The notes under the pieces were generated by a model. It was given only the letters and a program-made list of their open reading frames with translations, did no database searches and was not told the DNA's origin. A program made the translations under genes and the position numbers. 64,000 nt of DNA. It comes from Brachybacterium huguangmaarense (GTDB lineage: Bacteria > Actinomycetota > Actinomycetes > Actinomycetales > Dermabacteraceae). The DNA is taken from positions 2,418,001 through 2,482,000 of the forward strand of contig NZ_CP107020.1 of assembly GCF_025725725.1 (NCBI RefSeq), read 5' to 3'. This document shows positions 56,773 through 64,000 of the stretch, in pieces (position 1 is the stretch's first letter; every line of letters begins with the position of its first letter).

Positions 56773-57762
56773 ATGGATCTCAGCTTCCTCTCCCTGGCCG
56801 TCAGCCAGATCTTCGCTCCCGACACGGCGGCCTACGCGCTCGCGACGATCGGGCTGGCCGTGCACTTCGGGTACACCGGGCTCATGAACTTCGGACAGTC
56901 CGCGTTCATGGCCGTGGGCGCCTACGCCTTCGCGATCGGCGCCCGCACCCTCGACCTGCCGCTGCCGCTGTGCCTCCTGCTCGGCGTGCTCGGCGCGGTC
57001 GTGTTCGCGCTCCTGCTCGGCATCCCGACCCTGCGGCTGCGAGCCGACTACCTCTCGATGGTCACGATCGCCTCGGCCGAGATCGTCCGCTACGTGGCCA
57101 TCACCCCGGAGCTGACACCGCTCACGGGTGGCCAGGGCGGGCTCACCTCGTTCGACTACGCCAACGCGTGGTCGGCGCTGAACCCGATCCCTGCGCCCGC
57201 CTCAGGCGGCTACTACACCTTGGGGCCCTTCACCTACAGCCCGGACGACCTGTTCAACCTGATCGTGTCGTGGGTCGTGGTGATCATCGCGGCGCTGCTG
57301 GTGTGGCTGCTCATGCGCAGTCCGTGGGGCCGCGTGGTCCGCGGCATCCGCGAGGACGAGGACGCCGTGCGTGCCCTGGGCAAGCACGTCTTCTCCTACA
57401 AGATGCAGGCGCTCGTGCTGGGCGGTGTGCTCGCGGGCATCGCCGGCATGCTCTACATCATGCCCAAGGGCCTGAACCCGGACATCGGCGGCACCCAGAC
57501 CACGTTCTTCCTGTGGACCATCCTGTTCCTGGGCGGTGCCGCGACCGTGTTCGGCCCCGTGCTCGGCTCGATGATCTTCTGGGCGTTCCTGATCCTCAGC
57601 GACGGGCTCATCTCGATCCTGACGAGCCTCCCCGACTCCCCCATCAGCGGCATCCAGGGCGGCCAGATCCGGTTCATCATGGTGGGCGTCGGCCTCATGC
57701 TGCTGGTCATCTATCGCCCCCAGGGCATCCTCGGGAAGAAAGCGGAGACCTACTTTGCCTGA
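56773..57762 (+). CDS. branched-chain amino acid/urea ABC permease (LivM type)
   Basis: The 329-residue product has about nine helices with the family motifs GLAVHFGYTGLMNFGQSAFMAVGAYAFA and GVLAGIAGMLYIMPKGLNPD. It is the second channel subunit, paired with the LivH-type permease 11 bp upstream. Its stop overlaps the ATPase start by 8 bp. Confidence 0.9.
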   Translation: MDLSFLSLAVSQIFAPDTAAYALATIGLAVHFGYTGLMNFGQSAFMAVGAYAFAIGARTLDLPLPLCLLLGVLGAVVFALLLGIPTLRLRADYLSMVTIASAEIVRYVAITPELTPLTGGQGGLTSFDYANAWSALNPIPAPASGGYYTLGPFTYSPDDLFNLIVSWVVVIIAALLVWLLMRSPWGRVVRGIREDEDAVRALGKHVFSYKMQALVLGGVLAGIAGMLYIMPKGLNPDIGGTQTTFFLWTILFLGGAATVFGPVLGSMIFWAFLILSDGLISILTSLPDSPISGIQGGQIRFIMVGVGLMLLVIYRPQGILGKKAETYFA

Positions 57763-58741
57763 GACGACGATCCGCCCGGAGATCACCCCCGAGAAGCCGG
57801 CCCCGGGCTGCCGCAAGACCGATCCGCTGCTGGTCGCCGACGGCGTCAGCCGCGTCTTCGGCGGCCTCAAGGCCGTCGACGTCGAGCACCTCGAGATCCC
57901 GCGCGGTGTGATCACCGCCCTCATCGGCCCCAACGGCGCGGGCAAGACCACCCTGTTCAATCTGCTGACCGGGTTCGACAACCCCGACACGGGCGCGTGG
58001 AGCTTCGACGGCCGCGATCTGGCGGGCGTGCCCGCCCACAAGGTCTCGCGGCTCGGCGAGATCCGCACCTTCCAGCTGACCAAGGTGCTGGGCATGATGA
58101 CCGTGCTCGAGAACATGAAGCTCGGCGCGCGACGTCAGAAGGGCGAGAAGTTCTGGGCCGCCCTGCTGCCCTTCCTGTGGAAGGACCAGGAACGGGAGGT
58201 CGAAGCCCGGGCGCTCGAGCTGCTCGAACGCTTCAAGCTGCTGGAGAAGAAGGCCGACTACGCGGCATCGATGTCCGGCGGCCAGCGCAAGCTGCTCGAG
58301 ATGGCCCGCGCCCTCATGTGCGACCCGCAGCTGATCATGCTCGACGAGCCGATGGCCGGGGTGAACCCCGCCCTCAAGCAGTCCCTGCTCGACCACATCC
58401 TCGCGCTCAAGGACGACGGCGTCAGCGTGCTGTTCGTCGAGCACGACATGCACATGGTCCAGGCGATCGCCGACTGGGTGGTGGTCATGGCCGAAGGCCG
58501 CATCGTGGCCGAAGGGCCGCCCGGGACCGTGATGTCCGACCCCGCGGTGGTCGACGCCTACCTCGGCTCCGACAAGGATCGCGACCTCGGCGACGTCATC
58601 CAGACCATCCGCTCCAGCCGTGAGTTCGCACCGGACGAGTCCGGCGTGGAGGTCCAGCGCGACGACGCCGTCGTCGCCGAGCAGCTCGCCGTCACCGAGA
58701 TGGTCGAGGAGCTCGCCGAGCACCCTGAGGAGAAGCCGTGA
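57755..58741 (+). CDS. ABC importer ATP-binding protein (LivG type)
   Basis: The 328-residue product has Walker A GPNGAGKTT, the signature MSGGQRKLLE, Walker B LIMLDEPMAGVNP and the H-loop FVEHDM. A tail of about 60 residues beyond the ATPase is unusual for LivG and unassigned. It starts at a TTG inside the preceding gene (translational coupling) and overlaps the next gene by 4 bp. Confidence 0.9.
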   Translation: MPETTIRPEITPEKPAPGCRKTDPLLVADGVSRVFGGLKAVDVEHLEIPRGVITALIGPNGAGKTTLFNLLTGFDNPDTGAWSFDGRDLAGVPAHKVSRLGEIRTFQLTKVLGMMTVLENMKLGARRQKGEKFWAALLPFLWKDQEREVEARALELLERFKLLEKKADYAASMSGGQRKLLEMARALMCDPQLIMLDEPMAGVNPALKQSLLDHILALKDDGVSVLFVEHDMHMVQAIADWVVVMAEGRIVAEGPPGTVMSDPAVVDAYLGSDKDRDLGDVIQTIRSSREFAPDESGVEVQRDDAVVAEQLAVTEMVEELAEHPEEKP

Positions 58742-59490
58742 CGCGTGTTCTGGAGACCAAGGGCCTGATCGCCGGGTACATCCCCGGTGTCTCGATCCTC
58801 AACGGAGCCGACACCTATGTCGACCAGGGCGAACTGGTGGGCATCATCGGGCCCAACGGTGCCGGCAAGTCGACCCTGCTCAAGGCCGTGTTCGGCCTCG
58901 TGCGCGTGTTCGAGGGCTCCGTGCTGCTCAACGGGGAGGACATCACCAACCTCAAGGCCGATCGTCTGGTCCAGCGCGGGGTGGGCTTCGTCCCGCAGAC
59001 GGAGAACGTCTTCCAGGCGCTGACCATCGAGGAGAACCTCCGCATGGGCTGCTACCAGGATCCCCAGCGATACGCCTCACGCGTGGACTTCGTGACCGAC
59101 CTGTTCCCCGAGCTCGGCAAGCGGCTGCGCCAGCGCGCCGGGTCGCTGTCCGGCGGCGAGCGGCAGATGGTCGCCATGTCCCGGGCGCTCATGATGGATC
59201 CCGCCGTGCTGCTGCTCGACGAGCCGAGCGCAGGCCTGTCCCCGGTGCGGCAGGACGAGACCTTCGTCAACGTCGCCCGGATCAACGCCGCCGGGGTCTC
59301 GGTGATGATCGTCGAGCAGAACGCGAGCCGCTGCCTGCAGATCTGCGACCGCGGCTATGTCCTCGACCAGGGGCGGGACGCCTACATGGGCACCGGTCGC
59401 GACCTGCTCAACGACCCCAAGGTCATCCAGCTCTACCTCGGCACCCTGGGTGCGGACACCGCCGAGGCCGCGCTCGGTCACCGCGACTGA
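58738..59490 (+). CDS. ABC importer ATP-binding protein (LivF type)
   Basis: The 250-residue product has Walker A GPNGAGKST, the signature LSGGERQMVAMSRALM, Walker B VLLLDEPSAGLSP and IVEQNAS, all typical of LivF. It is the last gene of the importer operon, ended by a strong hairpin. Its partner binding protein lies on the other strand. Confidence 0.9.
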   Translation: MTRVLETKGLIAGYIPGVSILNGADTYVDQGELVGIIGPNGAGKSTLLKAVFGLVRVFEGSVLLNGEDITNLKADRLVQRGVGFVPQTENVFQALTIEENLRMGCYQDPQRYASRVDFVTDLFPELGKRLRQRAGSLSGGERQMVAMSRALMMDPAVLLLDEPSAGLSPVRQDETFVNVARINAAGVSVMIVEQNASRCLQICDRGYVLDQGRDAYMGTGRDLLNDPKVIQLYLGTLGADTAEAALGHRD

Positions 59491-59539
59491 CGACAGCACG
59501 GCCGGCTGCGGCCGGCACTCGCAGCATCGACCACAGAAG

Positions 59540-59574
59540 GCGGGCCCGGGATCCTCAGAGGATCCCGGGCCCGC
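59540..59574. terminator. two-way terminator between importer operon and binding-protein gene
   Basis: A 16-bp perfect inverted repeat (arms 59540-59555 and 59559-59574, loop CAG) lies between convergent genes. Confidence 0.88.
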
Positions 59575-59598
59575 CGTCCGTCGTGGCTCAGCGCTGCG

Positions 59599-60858
59599 TC
59601 ACAGCGTCGAGCTCTGCTGGTCGGTCCAGTCGGTCTTGTTGTCGGGGCCGACGGTCTTGTAGAAGGAGATGCTCGCTTCGCTCACATCGCCGTTGTCGTT
59701 GAAGTTGATCGGCCCGGACTGTCCGTCGTAGTCGATGTCGGTGCCGTCCTGGACGAGCTTGTAGCACTCCTCGAAGCTCGTGCACTTGGTGCCGCCCGAC
59801 GAGACGGTCGAGAGGTTCTTCTGGATCGTCGCGGCGGTGGTGTCCCCGCCCTGTGCGGCCGCGAGGGCCATCAGGATCACGGCGTCGTAGGACTCCGCGG
59901 CGTAGGAGGTCGACTGCAGCGCCTTGCCGTTCTTCTCCTCGAGGCGCGAGCGGAAGTCGTCCTCCGGGTTCACGCCCGGGGTGGAGAACTGAGCGCCGGT
60001 GATGTCCGGGTCGCCCTTGCCGAGAATGCCGTTGTTGCCGTCCGTGCCATAGAAGTTGTTGAAGTCGAAGCCGTTCTGCTGCAGCACCGCCGAGATCGAC
60101 TTGATCTCGTCGAACGAGATCACGACGAGCGCGTCGGGCTGGGGCGACAGGACGTTGCCCACCTCGGCGTTGAAGTTCGTCGAGTTCGGGGTGAAGGGCA
60201 CGTCCGCGACCACCTGCACGCCGTTGGCCTCGAGGGTCTTGGTGATCTGCTCGTTGAGGCCGGTGCCGTACGCCTCGTTCATGTACAGGACCGAGACCTT
60301 CGTCTTGCCGTCCGAGACGATCCGCTGCGCCAGGGCCTGGCCCTGCAGCAGGTCGCTCGGCACGGTGCGGAAGAAGTACCCGCCCGACTGGTTCGGATTG
60401 GTCAGCGACGGATCGGTCGCGGCGGGCGAGATGAAGGGCACCTTCGCGTTGCTGATCTGGCTGAAGACGGTCTTGACCACGGCCGACGACTCGGGCGCCA
60501 CGATGCCCGAGACGTTCGAGGACAGCAGCGACTTGGCCGAGGACGAAGCGATGTCCGTGGTCGTGTCGCCGGAGTCCTTGACCGTGAGCTTGGCGGTGAA
60601 GTCGGGCTTGGCGGCGTTGATGTCATCGATCGCGACCTCACTGCCGGCGATCGCGGCGGGACCGAGCAGGGCCAGCGAGCCGGTCTGGGGGAGGATGGCG
60701 CCGATGCTGAGCTCGGAGGAGCCGTCGTCGGAGCCGGAGCCACCGGAGGAGCAGGCCGCCAGGAGGGCGAGCGAGGCGACAGCGGCCGTAGCCCGCAGGG
60801 TGGCAGGAGCGAGGTTCCGCGCGCGGCGGCCCGCGGAGACCGAGGAGGCGTGAGTCAT
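59599..60858 (-). CDS. branched-chain amino acid/urea-type ABC substrate-binding lipoprotein
   Basis: The 419-residue product has a signal peptide with lipobox ALLAAC (Cys36), then a LivJ-type type 1 periplasmic-binding fold: GAILPQTGSLALLGPAAIAGSEVAIDDIN, GIVAPESSAVVKTVFSQI, PFISPAATDPSLTN and AESYDAVILMALAAA. It surely serves the livHMGF-type importer, though it is convergent with it. I choose the ATG at 60858 with AAGGA upstream, since 19 extra residues upstream are not signal-like. Confidence 0.88.
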   Translation of the reverse strand: MTHASSVSAGRRARNLAPATLRATAAVASLALLAACSSGGSGSDDGSSELSIGAILPQTGSLALLGPAAIAGSEVAIDDINAAKPDFTAKLTVKDSGDTTTDIASSSAKSLLSSNVSGIVAPESSAVVKTVFSQISNAKVPFISPAATDPSLTNPNQSGGYFFRTVPSDLLQGQALAQRIVSDGKTKVSVLYMNEAYGTGLNEQITKTLEANGVQVVADVPFTPNSTNFNAEVGNVLSPQPDALVVISFDEIKSISAVLQQNGFDFNNFYGTDGNNGILGKGDPDITGAQFSTPGVNPEDDFRSRLEEKNGKALQSTSYAAESYDAVILMALAAAQGGDTTAATIQKNLSTVSSGGTKCTSFEECYKLVQDGTDIDYDGQSGPINFNDNGDVSEASISFYKTVGPDNKTDWTDQQSSTL

Positions 60859-60924
60859 GGAGGAGTCCTTTCGCAGGAGCCGCAGAGGCTCAGAGGGCTC
60901 AATGTAAAGGCGCACGATGGATGG

Positions 60925-60948
60925 CCGGTCGTGAAAGACCGGTCGTGA
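60925..60948. promoter_or_regulatory. tandem operator-like repeats upstream of the binding-protein gene
   Basis: CCGGTCGTGA occurs twice (60925-60934 and 60939-60948), spaced 14 bp. TTACATT on the minus strand, downstream of this pair, may be the -10. Confidence 0.4.
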
Positions 60949-61010
60949 TGAATTCGTTGCAATCCCGGGCCAGGCGGCGAGCAGGTGACGTACCGCCGGG
61001 GGAGCTGTGG

Positions 61011-61084
61011 TAGCCCAGGAGGGGCTTGAACCCTCGACCGACGGATTATGAGTCCGCTGCTCTGACCGGCTGAGCTACTGGGCC
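61011..61084 (-). tRNA. tRNA-Met (CAT)
   Basis: The 74-nt cloverleaf has a 7-bp acceptor stem (GGCCCAG with CTGGGCT), a D-arm, the anticodon loop CTCATAA, the T-arm loop GTTCAAG and no encoded CCA. The CAT anticodon and loop fit elongator tRNA-Met. A CAT-bearing tRNA-Ile2 modified by TilS cannot be fully excluded. TAGCCT (minus strand of 61095-61100) is a good -10. Confidence 0.9.
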
Positions 61085-61150
61085 GTGCCCGACGAGGCTA
61101 CCGTGCTCCGGCCAGCGCCTCGGCACCGTTCCGCAGGACGGAGCGGATGG

Positions 61151-61166
61151 CGTGACCGCGGTCACG
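61151..61166. promoter_or_regulatory. CRP/GlxR-type operator upstream of the nucleoside transporter
   Basis: CGTGACCGCGGTCACG is a perfect 16-bp palindrome with the GTGA-N6-TCAC layout of CRP-family sites. It lies just upstream of TAGGGT (61169-61174), a possible -10, and so overlaps the -35 zone. Confidence 0.6.
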
Positions 61167-61213
61167 AGTAGGGTGGAGCAGTCCTCCGCCGCCCCCGTGA
61201 CAAGGAGTTGCGC

Positions 61214-62428
61214 GTGCACATCGTGATCGGCCTCGTCGGACTCGTCGTCTTCCTCGGCCTCGCCTTCCTCCCGTCCCGAGACCTGGCCATGCTGCGCAAG
61301 AAGGCCCCGTTCATCGGCGTCATGCTGGTCCTGCAGTTCGTGCTCGCGCTGCTCATGCTCAAGACGGGCGTCGGACAGGCCGTGATCGGGGCCCTCGCCT
61401 CCGCCTTCGAGGCCCTCATCGGCTACGCGACCGAGGGCACCGCGTTCGTGTTCGGCGGCCTCGTCGACGTGACGTCCGACGACACGGCCCCGTTCGTGTT
61501 CACGTCGCTCATGCCGATCATCTTCATCGGCGCGCTGATCGGCATCCTGCAGTACCTGCGCATCCTCCCGCTCGTGATCCGCGGGGTCGGCTTCGTGCTC
61601 TCCAAGGTCTCGGGCGTGGGCCGGCTCGAGTCGTTCAACGCGGTGTCCTCGGCGATCCTCGGGCAGTCCGAGAACCTCATCGCGATCAAGAAGGTGCTGC
61701 CGGACCTGCCCGAGAAGCGGCTCTACATGATCAGCGCCTCGGCCATGTCGACCGTGTCGATGTCGATCGTCGGCGCCTACATGACGATGATCCAGCCCCG
61801 GTACGTCGTCGCCGCGATCGTGCTCAACGTGTTCGGCGCCTTCATCGTCGTGAACCTGCTGAGCCCCTACGAGGTCGACCCGGAGGACGACGACCTCGTG
61901 ATCCCGCACCCCACCGAGGGGCAGTCGTTCTTCGAGATGCTGGGGGAGTACATCCTCGACGCCGGCAAGGTGATCCTGTCGGTGGTCGCGATGCTGATCG
62001 GCTTCGTCGCGCTCATGGCCCTGCTCAACGGGATCTTCGGTGCGGTGCTCGGCGGTCTCACCTTCCAGCAGCTGCTCGGCTACGTGTTCTGGCCCTTCGC
62101 CTTCCTCACGGGCGTGCCGGCCGCCGAGTGCGCCCAGGTGGGACAGCTCATGGCCACCAAGCTCATCTCGAACGAGTTCGTGGCCATGCTGTCCTTCACC
62201 GACGCCGCCCCCGGCGGCACGGTCGAGCTGAGCGATCGCGCGACCGCGATCGCGCAGACCTTCCTCGTCTCGTTCGCCAACTTCTCCTCGATCGGCATCA
62301 TCGCGGGCGCCGCCAAGGGGCTCGCCCCCGCCCAGGGCGACGTCATCGCGCGCTTCGGTCTCAAGCTCCTGTACGGCGCGACGCTCGTGTCCTTCATCAG
62401 CGCGACGATCGTCGGCCTCATCGCGTGA
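61214..62428 (+). CDS. concentrative nucleoside transporter (NupC/CNT family)
   Basis: The 404-residue product has about ten helices and the CNT signature regions GYATEGTAFVFGGL, ESFNAVSSAILGQSENLIAIK, MSTVSMSIVGAYM and FVAML..TIAQTFLVSFANFSSIGI. It takes up nucleosides with protons or sodium. I use the GTG at 61214, 6 nt after AAGGAG; the TTG at 61208 would lie inside that site. A CRP-like palindrome precedes its promoter. Confidence 0.9.
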   Translation: MHIVIGLVGLVVFLGLAFLPSRDLAMLRKKAPFIGVMLVLQFVLALLMLKTGVGQAVIGALASAFEALIGYATEGTAFVFGGLVDVTSDDTAPFVFTSLMPIIFIGALIGILQYLRILPLVIRGVGFVLSKVSGVGRLESFNAVSSAILGQSENLIAIKKVLPDLPEKRLYMISASAMSTVSMSIVGAYMTMIQPRYVVAAIVLNVFGAFIVVNLLSPYEVDPEDDDLVIPHPTEGQSFFEMLGEYILDAGKVILSVVAMLIGFVALMALLNGIFGAVLGGLTFQQLLGYVFWPFAFLTGVPAAECAQVGQLMATKLISNEFVAMLSFTDAAPGGTVELSDRATAIAQTFLVSFANFSSIGIIAGAAKGLAPAQGDVIARFGLKLLYGATLVSFISATIVGLIA

Positions 62429-62481
62429 CGGCCGGGCGCGTGGCATGCGTCATATGCGCCGTCGCACACCGGTTCCGAGTC

Positions 62482-62509
62482 GCGACAGCCCGCTCGGCAC
62501 TGCTATCCT
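62482..62509 (+). promoter_or_regulatory. tRNA-Asn promoter
   Basis: GCGACA (62482-62487) and TATCCT (62504-62509) are spaced 16 bp and end 12 bp before the mature tRNA. Confidence 0.6.
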
Positions 62510-62521
62510 CGATCAGGTTGA

Positions 62522-62594
62522 TCCCGCGTAGCTCAATCGGCAGAGCATTCGACTGTTAATCGAACGGTTACTGGTTCAAGTCCAGTCGCGGGAG
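62522..62594 (+). tRNA. tRNA-Asn (GTT)
   Basis: The 73-nt cloverleaf has the acceptor stem TCCCGCG with CGCGGGA, the anticodon loop CTGTTAA and the T-loop GTTCAAG. CCA is not encoded. A strong hairpin follows within 16 bp. Confidence 0.95.
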
Positions 62595-62609
62595 CTTGGA
62601 CGAACGTGT

Positions 62610-62636
62610 GAAGGCCCCGGGGATCCCGGGGCCTTC
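62610..62636 (+). terminator. terminator of tRNA-Asn
   Basis: A perfect 12-bp stem (62610-62621 and 62625-62636) with loop GAT, directly after the tRNA. Confidence 0.85.
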
Positions 62637-62707
62637 GTGCTGTCGGCCCCTGCTCCGGCGCCGACATCCCGCCCGTCGCGCGCGACGGCCGACCACCGGA
62701 GGTGCCC

Positions 62708-63190
62708 ATGCCCGCAGTTCCTGACTCCCGATTCCCGATCTCGCCCGCGTTCGCCGAGGGCTCCGTCTGGGTGGACCGCACGGGAACGCGCCGTCTCGTG
62801 GGCCGCAACCAGCGCGGTGTCGAGATCCCCATCGGGGAGGGGGAGGGGCAGATCACACCCGGCGAGTTGCTCAAGCTCGCCCTCATCGGCTGCGCGGGCA
62901 TGAGCGCGGACTTCACGATCGGGCGTCGCCTCGGCGAGGACTTCCCGCTGCGCGTCTACGCCCACGGCAGCTCGTCGGAGCAGGACAACCGCTACGACCG
63001 CATCGACGAGGAGATCCAGCTGGATCTCTCTGGTCTGGCCCCCGAGCAGATCGAGCGCGTCGAGCGCGCGATCACCAAGGCCATCGCCGCGAACTGCACC
63101 GTCGAGCGCACCCTCACGGGCGATCCCGAGGTGCATCACGAGATCGTGGACGTCCCGGCCGCCGAGGCTCCCGAGGAACCGGGCGCATGA
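62708..63190 (+). CDS. OsmC family peroxiredoxin-like protein
   Basis: The 160-residue product has the two family cysteines, Cys62 in IGCAGMSAD and Cys130 in [10 protein letters not shown], that reduce organic peroxides in Ohr/OsmC proteins. The ATG at 62708 has GGAGGTG. Its stop overlaps the def start by 4 bp, so the two are co-translated. Confidence 0.88.
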   Translation: MPAVPDSRFPISPAFAEGSVWVDRTGTRRLVGRNQRGVEIPIGEGEGQITPGELLKLALIGCAGMSADFTIGRRLGEDFPLRVYAHGSSSEQDNRYDRIDEEIQLDLSGLAPEQIERVERAITKAIAANCTVERTLTGDPEVHHEIVDVPAAEAPEEPGA

Positions 63191-63672
63191 CCGAGCGTCC
63201 GATCCGCCTCATCGGCGATCCGGTGCTGCGCACCGCGTGCGACCCGATCCGCACGGTCACCGACGGCGTTCGCACCCTCGTCGCCGACCTGCTCGAGACC
63301 GTGGACCACGAGGGCCGGGCGGGCCTGGCCGCCAACCAGATCGGCGTGAGCCTGCGCGCCTTCTCCTGGCACCTCGACGAGGGTGTGGGCTACGTGCTCA
63401 ACCCCGAGATCGTGGAGCTGTCCGAGGACGTCCAGGACGACGACGAGGGATGCCTCTCGCTCCCGGGCCTGTGGTACCCGCGCCGCCGGGCCCGCTATGC
63501 CCGCTGCCTCGGCACCGACCTCGACGGACGCGCCGTCGAGCTCGAGGGCGACGGCATCGTGGCCCGGCTGATCCAGCACGAAGTGGGCCACCTCGACGGC
63601 CAGCTCTACGTCGACGGCCTCGAGCGCCCCGTCAGGAAGCGCGCGTTGCGAGACATCCGCGCGAGGTTCTAG
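63187..63672 (+). CDS. def: peptide deformylase
   Basis: The 161-residue metalloenzyme has GLAANQIG (46-53), EGCLSLPG with Cys89, and His131-Glu132-x2-His135 (QHEVGHLDG). It removes the formyl group from new proteins. It is short (no C-terminal extension), as in many actinobacterial type I/III-like second copies. The ATG lies in an ATGA overlap with the OsmC gene. Confidence 0.94.
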   Translation: MTERPIRLIGDPVLRTACDPIRTVTDGVRTLVADLLETVDHEGRAGLAANQIGVSLRAFSWHLDEGVGYVLNPEIVELSEDVQDDDEGCLSLPGLWYPRRRARYARCLGTDLDGRAVELEGDGIVARLIQHEVGHLDGQLYVDGLERPVRKRALRDIRARF

Positions 63673-63787
63673 GCTGACGACCTGAGAGAACTGCACTGAG
63701 CTGCACTGCACTGCCCGTGAGGTGAGCACCCGCCCCGGAGGCACCGATTCGTTGGGGAAGACGCATCGGAACACCGGAAGGGTCGTC

Positions 63788-64000
63788 ATGACACAGGGAG
63801 TGCTGTACATCCACTCCGCGCCGCGAGCCCTGGCACCGCACATCGACTGGGCGGCGAGCGGAGTCCTCGGCGTGCCTGCCCGCCTGCAGTGGCGCGAGCA
63901 GCCCGTCGGCCCCGGCCTCGTGCGCGCGGACCTGACCTGGCGCGGGCGCGAGGACACCGGCGCGCGCCTCGCGAGCGCCATCCGCGGCTGGGACGACGTG
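63788..64000 (+). CDS. DUF3145 family protein, N-terminal part
   Basis: The 71 residues seen (MTQGVLYIHSAPRALAPHIDWA and on) match the start of the actinobacterial DUF3145 family, of unknown function. The gene runs off the window edge. The ATG has GGAAGGG 7 nt upstream. The 115-bp gap before it contains three CTGCACT repeats (63690-63715) and no gene. Confidence 0.85.
   Translation, partial: MTQGVLYIHSAPRALAPHIDWAASGVLGVPARLQWREQPVGPGLVRADLTWRGREDTGARLASAIRGWDDV

Noticed and set aside
61011-62594. Integration (att) site at tRNA-Met or tRNA-Asn
   Set aside because: No integrase, no repeated tRNA 3' end and no foreign-looking genes next to either tRNA.

Overview
The window is very GC-rich DNA with dense, often 4-bp-overlapping genes, frequent GTG/TTG starts and several promoters that leave almost no 5' leader. 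Together with DUF3097, DUF3145, a DUF222-HNH (13E12-type) gene, single-chain glycyl-tRNA synthetase, CIRCE-hrcA-dnaJ and an oleA-oleBC-oleD locus, this points to an actinobacterium of the order Micrococcales. Brachybacterium or another Dermabacteraceae is my guess, not proven by the sequence. There is no rRNA, CRISPR array, transposase or integrase.

Layout. 0-6.4 kb: a TIM-barrel isomerase, then the long-chain olefin (head-to-head hydrocarbon) operon oleA-oleBC-oleD and a VKOR membrane protein. 6.5-10.8 kb: comEA-comEC-holA, closed by a strong two-way terminator facing rpsT. 11.4-12.0 kb: a PemK-like protein. 12.1-20.6 kb: lepA, MOSC protein and hemW; DUF4870 and DUF3097 on the other strand; CIRCE-hrcA-dnaJ-rsmE. 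20.6-26.8 kb: an accessory block (LAL-type LuxR regulator, lipoprotein, glycosyltransferase 2, NADPH-dependent FMN reductase) that separates rsmE from the HIT-phoH-ybeY-corC-era run to which it is normally joined. 31.1-33.1 kb: leuA behind a leucine-rich leader peptide and hairpin. 33.1-39.7 kb: a second accessory block (repeats, DUF222-HNH protein, EamA exporter with divergent LysR regulator, Tam-like methyltransferase, RNA 2',3'-cyclic phosphodiesterase) before recO-uppS. 41.4-45.1 kb: a zinc operon on the minus strand, znuA-znuC-znuB-zur-dedA, with a Zur box at the znuA start codon. 45.3-53.7 kb: glyS, two tandem luciferase-like monooxygenases, dus, dgt, dnaG. 53.7-60.9 kb: a flavin disulfide oxidoreductase and a branched-chain amino acid/urea-type ABC importer (livHMGF plus a convergent binding protein). 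61-64 kb: tRNA-Met, a concentrative nucleoside transporter, tRNA-Asn, OsmC protein, peptide deformylase and the start of a DUF3145 gene.

The most rewarding parts for follow-up are the 6-kb LAL/lipoprotein/glycosyltransferase block with its repeat-rich divergent promoter; the cluster of roughly 30-bp dispersed repeats and the adjoining 44-bp duplication downstream of leuA; the leuA attenuator; the unusual LivH permease carrying a secreted N-terminal domain; and a set of well-defined palindromic operators (Zur, CIRCE, CRP-type, MarR-like, LysR-type). All start-site choices, operators and function predictions come from reading the sequence; no database or structure search was run.
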